From Flexithrix dorotheae DSM 6795 (GTDB lineage: Bacteria > Bacteroidota > Bacteroidia > Cytophagales > Flammeovirgaceae), in NCBI RefSeq assembly GCF_000379765.1, contig NZ_KB903498.1, positions 128,778 through 192,777 of the forward strand: 64,000 nt of DNA, in the 5' to 3' direction. Under the pieces are notes generated by a model. That model searched no databases and was not told where the DNA came from. It worked only from the letters and a program-made list of their open reading frames with translations. Of the stretch, positions 1-8,502 are shown one piece after another; position 1 is the first letter of the stretch, and each line of letters opens with the position of its first letter. The position numbers were made by a program, and so were the translations under genes.

Positions 1-846
1 GGAGCAGCCATGGGGTTGCATGCTTCCTTTGAGTTAAGGGTTCGCGATGGAATTCCCAAATCAGGTAATATTGAGCCCAAATTGGCCAGAAAACTGAAAC
101 ATGCTTATTTGGCCAGTGTAAGCTATGTAGATGCTCAAATTGGACGCATGATTACCGCTTTGGAAGAGGCAGGATTAAGAGAAAATACCATTATCATCGT
201 TTGGAGCGACCATGGCTGGCATCTTGGTGATATGGGAGTTTGGGGAAAAGCTACAAATTATGAAATAGCGACCAGAGTTCCTTTAATGATATGGACACCT
301 GATATGCCTGACAAAAACCGGGGAAAATCGACTGAAGCTTTGGTAGAACTAGTGGATATTTTCCCTACCCTGTGTGAATTAACAGGATTAGCATCTCCCA
401 AGAAACTGGAAGGACAAAGTTTTGCGCCACTTTTAGAAAATCCAAATCAAAAATGGAAGAAAGCTGCTTTTAGTCAGTTCCCAACTCCGGCTTTAAGAGA
501 ATGGGCAGCTAATCCACTTTCCCAGGGAATGCGGGAAATTTATTTCGGCCCTTTAATTGAAGAAGTGGAAGGCAGAATTATAGCCCAGCAAAAGGAGAAA
601 TGGGATAGAGCACTATTCGAAAATAACCTGATGGGCTATGCCATGAGGACGGACCGTTACCGTTTGGTAGTTTGGAAGGATAGGAGGGAGAAAGATGCAA
701 AACCTGTATTTATAGAATTATTCGATCATCAATCTGACCCGAATGAAACTACCAATATTTCGGAAAAGCATCCAAATGTTGTAGCTAAACTGATGAAGCA
801 ATTTCAGGAAGGCTGGAAGGGAAACCAAATTGATGTGGGAAATTAA
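1..846 (+). CDS. Sulfatase, C-terminal part (gene enters the window from the left)
   Basis: This is the C-terminal part of a secreted or periplasmic sulfatase of the iduronate-2-sulfatase-like group, which hydrolyses sulfate esters on glycans. The frame is open from base 1, so the gene starts outside the window and the ATG at 10 is internal. The segment SDHGWHLGDMGVWGKATNYE carries the Asp-His pair and Lys of the sulfatase metal and substrate site. It is followed by the conserved RVPLMIWTP and VDIFPTLCELTGL stretches and by the usual small C-terminal subdomain ending in LFDHQSDPNETTN. The N-terminal Cys/Ser-x-Pro-x-Arg site that matures to formylglycine lies upstream and cannot be seen. The SusC/SusD pair follows on the same strand after 670 bases, the common arrangement in sulfated-polysaccharide loci. 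Family assignment is firm; the substrate is unknown. Confidence 0.9.
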   Translation, partial: GAAMGLHASFELRVRDGIPKSGNIEPKLARKLKHAYLASVSYVDAQIGRMITALEEAGLRENTIIIVWSDHGWHLGDMGVWGKATNYEIATRVPLMIWTPDMPDKNRGKSTEALVELVDIFPTLCELTGLASPKKLEGQSFAPLLENPNQKWKKAAFSQFPTPALREWAANPLSQGMREIYFGPLIEEVEGRIIAQQKEKWDRALFENNLMGYAMRTDRYRLVVWKDRREKDAKPVFIELFDHQSDPNETTNISEKHPNVVAKLMKQFQEGWKGNQIDVGN

Positions 847-1080
847 TCCTAACTGCCAAACATGGATTTTTGCCGGAATATCCTATGGCTGGATTACAAT
901 TCAAATTGCGGTTATAAAGGGGTAAAAATTGGTAAAAAAGAAGGTAAAATAATGTAATTATAGGGTAAATGTTGAGAATTTAATTAATGTAAAATTTGCC
1001 TAATTTGTAAAGTGGAAATATTGATACTTAAATGATTACCAGCAGTTTAAGGTTCAATAAACGCTTTGTAAAGCAATTCC

Positions 1081-1301
1081 TAATTCGATAAAACCCAATG
1101 TGATAGATAAGATGGACCGGCAGGGTGAGTATTTTACCGATCCTGCCTCATTAAAGCTCCTGAATCCCGATTTACAAAAGGTCTCTATTGAAGACCTTAC
1201 TAAGAAAAAGTGGTTTTTATGGTACATTGGAAATTACGGCTCTTTCCACTATTGAGCTCATTAAAAGGAAAGAGGGAATTAAATTTTACCTAAATAAATG
1301 A
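1081..1301 (+). pseudogene. Decayed coding remnant, end possibly FecR-like (DUF4974)
   Basis: The 670-base gap between the sulfatase and susC contains short protein-like stretches in two frames but no intact gene. One frame (about 1081-1255) reads well as protein (KMDRQGEYFTDPASLKLLNP) until a stop. A second frame, open from about 1198 to the TGA at 1299-1301, reads GFYGTLEITALSTIELIKRK then EGIKFYLNK. This resembles the last strand-helix-strand of the DUF4974 domain at the end of FecR anti-sigma factors (compare the intact gene at 32153-33205). A FecR gene is often found just upstream of susC, so a dead regulator remnant is plausible. The rest of 847-1515 shows no gene and no clear terminator or promoter. 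The assignment is tentative. Confidence 0.3.
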
Positions 1302-1515
1302 TTAAATCAAATATCTAAACTAAGCTATTATTCACATTTTTCAACTTGGATCATTATGCTAATAATTCTTTAAACCAGCCAGCTTATAACAAGTTGCACA
1401 TTATAAGTTTATAGAGATTACCTGCTGAGATCCACATTCCATCAAGAGACAAACCAGTATCCCAAGCCCTTTACCAAAAAGGGGAATGTTAAACTATTGT
1501 TTTTAATTTAAAATA

Positions 1516-4500
1516 ATGAAAATGAAAAGGTTACAACTCAAAAGCCGTATGGGCTATCTTTTTAAGTGGTTAGGCCATACCAATCTAACTTTCTTGTTAA
1601 TTCTGGCATTTCAAATTAATGTAAATGCAGCACCGCCTCAACAAAATACGGTTTCTGGAACAGTATCAGATGAAACCGGGCCATTACCTGGTGTTTCCAT
1701 CCTCATTAAAGGGACAAATAGCGGAACAACTACAGATCCAATGGGAAATTTTAAAATTCAGGTAGATGACGAGGCCATACTTGTATTTTCATTTATAGGT
1801 TATGTTTCCTTAGAGCAACCCGTAGACGGAAGGTCGGTAATAGACGTGATTATGGAAGAAGATATGCAAAACCTGGATGAAGTGGTTGTATTAGGTTATA
1901 CAACCAGAAAAAGAGGAGAACTTACCGGATCAGTAAGTACGGTAGAATCCAAAGATATTGCGAGTTCTTCCAGCACCAATATTGCTAAATCCCTTTCAGG
2001 AAGAGTTCCCGGACTGATTGTGGCTGACAGAGGGGGATATCCCGGAACCAATGATATTACTTTTCTGGTTAGGGGTCAGTCTACATTAAATAACAACTCC
2101 CCTCTAATTGTTTTGGATGGTGTACCCACCAACAGTTTTGCTTATCTGGCACCCAGCGATATTGAAAGTATTACGGTATTAAAGGATGCATCAGCTGCGA
2201 TTTATGGAGCAAGGGCAGCCAATGGCGTTATCCTTGTGACCACTAAAAGGGGTAGCAGTGGAAAACCGACAATTAACTTCAACACTACCAATAAATTCGC
2301 CACCTTTACCCGGGTGCCTTCCATGATGAATTCCTATCAATATACTACTTATCAAAATGAGATAGATGAGCGATATGGAAACCCTATCAAATATTCTCCG
2401 GAAGAAATTCAAAAATATCAGGCAGGGAATGACCCTATCAATTACCCAAGTACAGACTGGTATGATTTAACAATGGCAGATCATTCTTTCGAAACCAGAA
2501 ATAGTTTGACCATTTCCGGAGGTACTGATGCAGTAAAATATTTTGTAAGTGGAAATGCCCTGAATCAGGGAGGCATGTATGAATCTGGTGATTTGAGATT
2601 TAAACAATATCAAATTAGATCTAATCTGGATGTAAAAGTAAATGACTTTATCAAACTGGGCGTAGATTTATCAGGAATTAATGGCAAAAGAACTGAGCCT
2701 GGCGTAGACGTAGGATTTATCCACAAACATTTACAGGTCACATTACCTACGGAAGTGGGGCAATACCCGAATGGATTATTTGGAGTAGCTGCAGAAAATG
2801 GGGCAAATCCCAGAGTAATGGCCAGTAGTCTGTCAGGATTTAATGAATTCAGCAACAGTGAATTACGATCGAGATTTACAGTTGATTTAGACCTTAGTAA
2901 AATTACAGACGGATTAAGCCTAAGGGGTGTTGGAACCTTTACTCAGAATAATAATGACAGCAAGCTGTTTAATGACACCTGGACAGTATATGATTATAAT
3001 GCAACTTTAGATGAATATATCCCCATTAATGGATTTAACTTTAATACGGGGAATTACCTCAGCCTTACGGAAAGTCATCATAAACTAAATGAGGAATATT
3101 ATAATGTTCAACTGGGTTACGAAAAAACTTTAGGGGCACACAGTATAAAGGGTTTTGTAGCCTACGAGCAAATAACCGGAAGACAAAAAGAATTTGAGGC
3201 TTATAAAAGAGATTTGATTTCCAAGGAACATCCTTCACTTTTTGCCGGTGGTGCTGATGGTCAGACCAGTGACGGGGTTTCATCGGAGTGGGGAAGACTC
3301 AATTTTTTCGGTTCAATCGCTTACGATTATAAAAAGAAATACCTGGTTGATTTTACCTTGAGAAGGGATGGTTCCAGTAATTTTGCTGAAGGTAAACAGT
3401 TTGGTACTTTTCCCGGAGTTTCGGCTGGTTGGGTAATTTCTGAAGAAAGTTTTCTGCAAGGGGCAGGCAATTGGTTAGACTTTTTGAAAATAAGAGCTTC
3501 ATGGGCCCAAATGGGTAATGACAGGGTTCCTCCATTTCAATATTTAACTCAGTATAACTATGGTGGGGGAAATGCCGCCAACAGAAACTATTACATTTTT
3601 GGGGAAAGTCCTATACAGTATAATTCCTTCTTTAATTCCAATGTTCCCAATCCTAATATAACCTGGGAAAGGGCAGATTCTAAAAATATAGGAATAAGCT
3701 TTTCATTCCTGGATGATAAAATTTCTGGTGATGTCAATTATTTCTACCAGAAAAGAACTGATATCCTGGTGACAAGAAATGCTTCAGTTCCGGATTATAC
3801 GGCTCTTCAGTTGCCACAGGAAAATATTGGAAAGGTGGACAATTTCGGGTATGAACTGGAACTGTATCATAAAAATACGGTAGGCAATCTTTCTTATGTT
3901 ATTGGGGGAAATTTCACCATGGCGAAAAATAAAATAGTCTATATGGATGAGGCGGAAAATATTCCTGAATACAGAAAGCAGGAAGGTCACCCGATGAGCT
4001 CCTACCTCATTTATCCATCGGATGGATTATTTAAAAGTCAGGAAGAAATTGATAATACCCCTGCCAAACTGGATGGTACACTTCCCGGTGATGTGAAATA
4101 CATTGATCAGAATGGAGATGGCAGAATAACCGGAGAGGATGTGGTGAGGAAATATACTTCTCCAATACCTGAATTACAATATGGAATATCCGGTTCCCTG
4201 CAGTATAAAGGCTTTGAATTCAATATTTTATTCCAGGGACAGGGTAGGGCTGAAATTGAAATTTTGCATGATAATGAGGGCAATAGACCTGAATTTCAGT
4301 TCACAGAACGATGGACAGAAACAAATATAGATGCAAGATACCCGAGAGCTTTCCAGCTGGAAGATATTTATAATGCCAAGCTTTCAAATGTCTGGTTACA
4401 TAATGCCGCTTTTGTGAGGTTAAAAGATATGGAAATTGCATATACCATTCCATCCAGTACATTAGGTTTTGCCAATATCAGAGTATTTGCCAGGGGTTCT

Positions 4501-4632
4501 AACCTGATCACATTCGATCATCTCAAACATTTGAAAGGATTTGACCCGGAAATGTCAAGGTACCGAAATTTCACTGATGGAATATACGGTCCGTTGAAAT
4601 CGATCACTTTTGGAGCGAACATTCAGTTTTAA
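1516..4632 (+). CDS. SusC/RagA-family TonB-linked outer membrane protein
   Basis: Outer-membrane TonB-dependent transporter of the SusC/RagA family, importing oligomers bound by its SusD partner. The 1038-residue product has an N-terminal signal segment (about 17-38, ending NVNAA), a carboxypeptidase-regulatory-like domain (about 45-120: VSGTVSDETGPLPGVSILIKG), then the plug domain with the SusC signature region around LDGVPTNSFAYLAPSDIESI and AAIYGARAANGVILVTTKRG. A long beta-barrel follows and ends in an aromatic residue (FGANIQF), as outer-membrane proteins do. No STN domain is present, so this copy is unlikely to signal to an anti-sigma factor, unlike the SusC at 28589-31987. The susD gene follows 104 bases downstream. 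Family assignment is secure; the transported compound is probably a glycan, judging only from the neighbouring sulfatase. Confidence 0.96.
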   Translation: MKMKRLQLKSRMGYLFKWLGHTNLTFLLILAFQINVNAAPPQQNTVSGTVSDETGPLPGVSILIKGTNSGTTTDPMGNFKIQVDDEAILVFSFIGYVSLEQPVDGRSVIDVIMEEDMQNLDEVVVLGYTTRKRGELTGSVSTVESKDIASSSSTNIAKSLSGRVPGLIVADRGGYPGTNDITFLVRGQSTLNNNSPLIVLDGVPTNSFAYLAPSDIESITVLKDASAAIYGARAANGVILVTTKRGSSGKPTINFNTTNKFATFTRVPSMMNSYQYTTYQNEIDERYGNPIKYSPEEIQKYQAGNDPINYPSTDWYDLTMADHSFETRNSLTISGGTDAVKYFVSGNALNQGGMYESGDLRFKQYQIRSNLDVKVNDFIKLGVDLSGINGKRTEPGVDVGFIHKHLQVTLPTEVGQYPNGLFGVAAENGANPRVMASSLSGFNEFSNSELRSRFTVDLDLSKITDGLSLRGVGTFTQNNNDSKLFNDTWTVYDYNATLDEYIPINGFNFNTGNYLSLTESHHKLNEEYYNVQLGYEKTLGAHSIKGFVAYEQITGRQKEFEAYKRDLISKEHPSLFAGGADGQTSDGVSSEWGRLNFFGSIAYDYKKKYLVDFTLRRDGSSNFAEGKQFGTFPGVSAGWVISEESFLQGAGNWLDFLKIRASWAQMGNDRVPPFQYLTQYNYGGGNAANRNYYIFGESPIQYNSFFNSNVPNPNITWERADSKNIGISFSFLDDKISGDVNYFYQKRTDILVTRNASVPDYTALQLPQENIGKVDNFGYELELYHKNTVGNLSYVIGGNFTMAKNKIVYMDEAENIPEYRKQEGHPMSSYLIYPSDGLFKSQEEIDNTPAKLDGTLPGDVKYIDQNGDGRITGEDVVRKYTSPIPELQYGISGSLQYKGFEFNILFQGQGRAEIEILHDNEGNRPEFQFTERWTETNIDARYPRAFQLEDIYNAKLSNVWLHNAAFVRLKDMEIAYTIPSSTLGFANIRVFARGSNLITFDHLKHLKGFDPEMSRYRNFTDGIYGPLKSITFGANIQF

Positions 4633-4736
4633 AGTGCAATGTCTGAGTGGGTAAAAAGCACACTCTCCATGATTGAAGTGAATTGAAAATATTTAATCGA
4701 ATACTTTTTAGTACCCATATTAATTAAAATGTGATC

Positions 4737-6449
4737 ATGAAAAATATACGAATAACCATTATATTTTTAATTGGAATTTTTATTTCCATAGGCTGTGAAG
4801 AGGATGTACTGGATACCAAACCAGGAAATGCTTATTCAGAAGCTGATATTTACAGCAATATAGATTTGACCGAAAGACTAGTATTTTATACCTACAATAT
4901 TACCGAAAACTGGGGACTTAATTTGAATAACTGGTGGACCAGGAGAATAGGAATCGAAAATGCTTCAGATGAAGCCTGGTTCCATTTTGTTCCTCATCAA
5001 TATAGAATTACCAGAGCTGAAATTAGCCCGAATAACATGGGTTTTTTCCTGCACAAATGGGAACAGTACTATAGATTTATAGGCTCAGCAAATGATTTTT
5101 TAAGCAGGATAGATGGAAGTCCTGTAAGCCAGACCAACCCGGAGGAAGTGGCGGTTTTAAAAGCTGAAATGAAATACCTGAGAGCCAACGGTTATGCCAG
5201 ATTGATTAATTATTTTGGAGGTGTGCCCATCATTGATGAGCCTTTCCAACTTACGGATAATTTCAGTGTTCCCAGAGATTCCTATGAAGATTGTGTGGAT
5301 TTTATTGTAAAGGAATTGGATGAAGCCATTGCACTTTTTCCTCCGGAAAAGGTGACCAGAACAGGGGCTGAATTTGGCAGGGTTTCAATTAGTGCCTGCA
5401 TGGCTTTAAAATCGAGAGTATTGTTATATGCAGCCAGCAAATTACATGATCCTTCTACTACTCCCAATGGCCCGCTTTACGATTATACCAAGGCTACCAA
5501 ATGGCAGGATGCCGCAGATGCAGCTAAAGCATTAATTGATTTGAATGCTTATTCTCTGGTCCCGGTAACCAATGCGATTGATTATCAGAATATGTTTTTG
5601 AGCCCGAATTCGGAGCTGATATTTGCCCGGCCCTTCCATCCAGATTTCCCGAATGTACCCGATGATTTCAATACTTTGCCAGATAAAGCGCAATCGCCAG
5701 TAGGTTCTGGAGGATGGGGGCTCAGTAACCCTACACATAATTTTGTTCAGGATTTTAAAATGGCCAATGGATTAAGAATAAATGAAGCGGGGAGCAATTA
5801 CGACCCAAAAGACATGTATACCAACAGGGAATTGAGGTTCTATGCCAATATCAATTATCAGGGGGCAACTTTTAAAGATAGAGAATTGGAATATTGGTTG
5901 CCAGGCGGAGCGGATAGTAAAGATGCTCCTGGGCCAGATCACTTTGCAGCCACAGGTTATAACCTGCGTAAATTTTTAGACGAATCTATTGTAATAGATG
6001 AAGAGCAATCTGCTAACAGACCATTTCCATTAGCCAGATTACCGGAAATTTATTTGAATTATGCCGAGGCTCAATACCATTTGGGAAATGAAACAGAAGC
6101 CAGGAAATATGTGAATATGGTGGCCGGAAGAGTTGGTTTACCAGAAATAACTTCTTCAGGAGTGGATTTACTAGAGGACATTAAATATGAAAGGCAGATG
6201 GAATTATTCTTTGAAGGCCATCGGTTTTACGATCTGAGGAGATGGATGGATGCAGAAAAATTGGGAGAAGATATTGTAGGAGTAAACTGGGAAAAGCAGG
6301 ATGCTAATGGGAACCTGGACCCTGAGGGAGAACTGGTGATGATCGATGTGGAAGTGGAAGATCGGTCATTTACAGAAGCCAATTATTATTTACCAATTCC
6401 CCTGGAAGAAATTGAAAAATCGGGAATGCAGCAAAATTTTGGTTATTAG
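4737..6449 (+). CDS. RagB/SusD-family nutrient-binding outer membrane lipoprotein
   Basis: SusD-type surface lipoprotein that caps the SusC barrel and binds the nutrient. The chosen start at 4737 gives MKNIRITIIFLIGIFISIGC, a short lipoprotein signal with the lipidated Cys at residue 20; a GTG two codons earlier (4731) is possible but unnecessary. The first mature part (LDTKPGNAYSEADIY) and the TPR-like stretch ALKSRVLLYAASKLHD are typical of SusD. So is the C-terminal RLPEIYLNYAEAQYHLGN followed by ERQMELFFEGHRFYDLRRW. At 570 residues it is in the usual range. It is co-oriented with susC and followed by a strong terminator at 6467-6500, so the pair probably forms one transcript. Confidence 0.96.
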   Translation: MKNIRITIIFLIGIFISIGCEEDVLDTKPGNAYSEADIYSNIDLTERLVFYTYNITENWGLNLNNWWTRRIGIENASDEAWFHFVPHQYRITRAEISPNNMGFFLHKWEQYYRFIGSANDFLSRIDGSPVSQTNPEEVAVLKAEMKYLRANGYARLINYFGGVPIIDEPFQLTDNFSVPRDSYEDCVDFIVKELDEAIALFPPEKVTRTGAEFGRVSISACMALKSRVLLYAASKLHDPSTTPNGPLYDYTKATKWQDAADAAKALIDLNAYSLVPVTNAIDYQNMFLSPNSELIFARPFHPDFPNVPDDFNTLPDKAQSPVGSGGWGLSNPTHNFVQDFKMANGLRINEAGSNYDPKDMYTNRELRFYANINYQGATFKDRELEYWLPGGADSKDAPGPDHFAATGYNLRKFLDESIVIDEEQSANRPFPLARLPEIYLNYAEAQYHLGNETEARKYVNMVAGRVGLPEITSSGVDLLEDIKYERQMELFFEGHRFYDLRRWMDAEKLGEDIVGVNWEKQDANGNLDPEGELVMIDVEVEDRSFTEANYYLPIPLEEIEKSGMQQNFGY

Positions 6450-6466
6450 ATATTTCAAACCCTAGA

Positions 6467-6500
6467 AAACAGAGGCCTTGAAATAAGGCCCTGTTTTTTT
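6467..6500 (+). terminator. Intrinsic terminator after susCD
   Basis: AACAG-A-GGCCTT pairs with AAGGCC-CTGTT across a five-base loop, leaving one bulged A, and is followed by seven T residues. It lies 18 bases after the susD stop and closes the susCD transcript. The remaining gap to 6762 shows no gene. Confidence 0.85.
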
Positions 6501-6762
6501 GTCCATTAAGTACCAGAGTTCCGCTCCGGGGATTCCATTCTGGAAATACTATTCCGGGAATTATAATACAAGATTTTTAATTCTATCCAGGCACTTACTT
6601 TAAAGTCCCCATTTCAATTATGGGAATGCCTCATTTCATACCCCAACATATTTTCTGTATCAGTATTTTCGTACAGCAAATGAAAAGCACATTTAAACTT
6701 TTCAAATGGGTTTTATTATTTCATTTTTGACTAACTTTCCTTGGAATTTAAATTTATAAGGA

Positions 6763-7431
6763 ATGAGTAAAATAGAAATATTTGAAGGAGATAGAGCTGG
6801 GAATTACGAAAATTTTGTGGATACCTGGATTCCGAATTACCGATATTTTATGAGTATTGTCCCTCAATTACTCAATGATGTGGATGAAAAAAATTTATTG
6901 GTGGCAGGATGTGGTACAGGCAATGAAATCCTGGAATTCGGGGAAGAACTTTCAAGCTGGAATATTACAGGAGTGGACCCTTCAATTGAAATGCTGAATC
7001 AGGCTAAAGAGAAATTGAAAGCATATCCGAATGTTAAACTGATCAATAGCAGGATAGACCAATTACCTGAAGACGTTTATTTTAGTGCCGCAACCTTGCT
7101 TTTGGTTTTACACTTTTTACCAGATAATGGTAACAAATTATCTTTATTAAAAGATATCCAAAAAAGGTTAAAACCTAATGCGACCTTTGTTATCCTTGAT
7201 ATTACGGGTGAAAGGCAGCCATTGGAAAATAATCTTAAAATACTTAAAAAATTACTTCCAGACTCAGTGGATGAAGCCCAAAAACAAATGAGAGTAAACA
7301 GAATTTTAACTGAACTCGAAATTATTTCGGAAAATCGTTTGTCTGAATTGCTTAGGGAAGCCGGATTTGAAGAACCTACCAGGTTTTTTCAGTCATCTAT
7401 TTATGTTGGCTGGATTACCAGGAAAAAATGA
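6763..7431 (+). CDS. Class I SAM-dependent methyltransferase
   Basis: A 222-residue cytosolic methyltransferase of the Rossmann-fold class I type. Motif I, VAGCGTGNE at residues 47-55, forms the S-adenosylmethionine-binding loop. The acidic residue after strand 2 is in TGVDPSIEML, and motif-IV-like SAATLLLVLHFLPDN and post-motif KRLKPNATFVILDITGE follow in the expected order. The C-terminal RLSELLREAGFEEPTRFFQSS matches the substrate-side end of the Methyltransf_25/UbiE-like group. The substrate cannot be deduced. The gene stands alone, with the susCD terminator behind it and minus-strand genes ahead. Confidence 0.85.
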   Translation: MSKIEIFEGDRAGNYENFVDTWIPNYRYFMSIVPQLLNDVDEKNLLVAGCGTGNEILEFGEELSSWNITGVDPSIEMLNQAKEKLKAYPNVKLINSRIDQLPEDVYFSAATLLLVLHFLPDNGNKLSLLKDIQKRLKPNATFVILDITGERQPLENNLKILKKLLPDSVDEAQKQMRVNRILTELEIISENRLSELLREAGFEEPTRFFQSSIYVGWITRKK

Positions 7432-7540
7432 TTTCACTTTAAAGTATCTAAATCTGGGGATATAGTTCCTAAGAATATTCAATCATCATTAAACTTTCTG
7501 ATCTTTTTCTTTAAATAGGGGCATATTGTCTGTCGATGGA

Positions 7541-7758
7541 CTTGCTGTAAAATCCGATAATCTGAGGAGTATGGTCATTGAAATTATTATTTTTTCACAA
7601 CGGGTATTTCTGTATTCCCATCTTTCTGAAGGCAATTGGCTCTACATATAATAGTACTTTTTTTGGGAAGTCTTATTTCTGCTGGTTTAACCTTGACCGG
7701 ATTATTCATTTGGCTTGGCAGAGTTCAGAAGAAGAAAAACGTTGATGCCTATCCATAA
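7541..7758 (+). pseudogene. Remnant of a PepSY transmembrane protein (C-terminus, frameshifted)
   Basis: The 350-base gap between two converging genes holds a decayed protein fragment. One frame reads LAVKSDNLRSMVIEIIIFSQ then RVFLYSHLSEGNWLYI and stops. A neighbouring frame, open from 7642 to the TAA at 7756-7758, reads HIIVLFLGSLISAGLTLTGL then FIWLGRVQKKKN. Joined, they match the end of PepSY-associated membrane proteins (short LH.G..  motif, then a membrane helix ending in TGL.IWL.R). The intact homologue at 11408-13045 has LLYRLHFGDFGGAGLRIIYF and SGVLIWL in the same order. The rest of the gene is absent. Decay is inferred from the frame break and missing N-terminus. Confidence 0.45.
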
Positions 7759-7785
7759 AGAAAGGAATAAAAGAAACCATTGATA

Positions 7786-8187
7786 CTAAGCATTTCCGAA
7801 GTGTTTATCCACAGCAATTGGTTTTTTGTTTTTATCTATAGCTACAAGGGAAAATTCTCCACTCACAGCCTTTTCTCTATGTTCCGCATACATCTGTTCT
7901 ATAAAAATATCTACCCTTACCTTTAAACTGGTTTTTCCGATATGAGAAATCCTTCCAACCAACTCGATAATAGTACCTGAAGGAATGGGTTTTTTAAAAT
8001 CAATCCTGTCACTACTCACCGTTACCATCCGTTGGCGACTAAATCGAGTGGCAGCAATAAAGGCAACTTCATCCATCATGGACATAGCCATTCCTCCAAA
8101 TAAAGTATCATAATGATTGGTAGTGTTAGGAAAAACGGCTTTAAAAATTCGGGTTTCCGATTGATCTATTCTTTCCTCAATTGTCAT
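7786..8187 (-). CDS. Acyl-CoA thioesterase, hotdog fold (YciA-like)
   Basis: A 133-residue single-hotdog acyl-CoA hydrolase that cleaves acyl-CoA to free acid and CoA in the cytosol. The family signature is clear: FPNTTNHYDTLFGGMAMSMM followed by DEVAFIAATRF, giving the conserved N...LFGG...MDE helix, and later SSDRIDFKKPIPSGTIIELV. The length is typical for YciA or cytosolic acyl-CoA hydrolase relatives. It lies 25 bases downstream of the small CWC gene and on the same strand as metE, so it may be the last gene of a metE transcript. Its acyl-chain preference is unknown. Confidence 0.9.
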   Translation of the reverse strand: MTIEERIDQSETRIFKAVFPNTTNHYDTLFGGMAMSMMDEVAFIAATRFSRQRMVTVSSDRIDFKKPIPSGTIIELVGRISHIGKTSLKVRVDIFIEQMYAEHREKAVSGEFSLVAIDKNKKPIAVDKHFGNA

Positions 8188-8212
8188 AATTTTTCAAAAA
8201 AAGTTTATGATT

Positions 8213-8455
8213 TCATTTTTCAGGATCAATTCGCAGGAAGGATTTTAGTTTATCCTCCTGCAATTGATTTTGGTATTCTGCTTTTAATTCAAGCAAACAA
8301 TTTATGCAAAGGCAATCATTGTATTTCCCACGAATATAATCCCTTTGTGCTTCATTTAATCTGGCACTAATACACTGGCAAATAGAAATAGAGCCGACTT
8401 TACATTCAAATGGTTTGTCACATCTGGGGCAATTTTTCACTTCGTGTTTATACAT
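8213..8455 (-). CDS. Cysteine-rich CWC family small zinc-ribbon protein
   Basis: An 80-residue protein with three Cys clusters: NCPRCDKPFECKVGSISICQC and, nearer the C-terminus, NDCLCINCLLEL. This is the pattern of the cysteine-rich CWC family, named for its Cys motif. The Cys pairs suggest a structural metal, probably zinc. The biochemical role of the family is not established. It sits between metE (47 bases upstream) and the thioesterase gene, all minus strand with short gaps. It is a genuine gene because the Cys spacing is too regular for chance and the frame is compact with its own ATG. Confidence 0.8.
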   Translation of the reverse strand: MYKHEVKNCPRCDKPFECKVGSISICQCISARLNEAQRDYIRGKYNDCLCINCLLELKAEYQNQLQEDKLKSFLRIDPEK

Positions 8456-8502
8456 TTGAATAGCAGTTTAATAGTCGGTCTATTTCTAATTTAATTTAAG
8501 GT

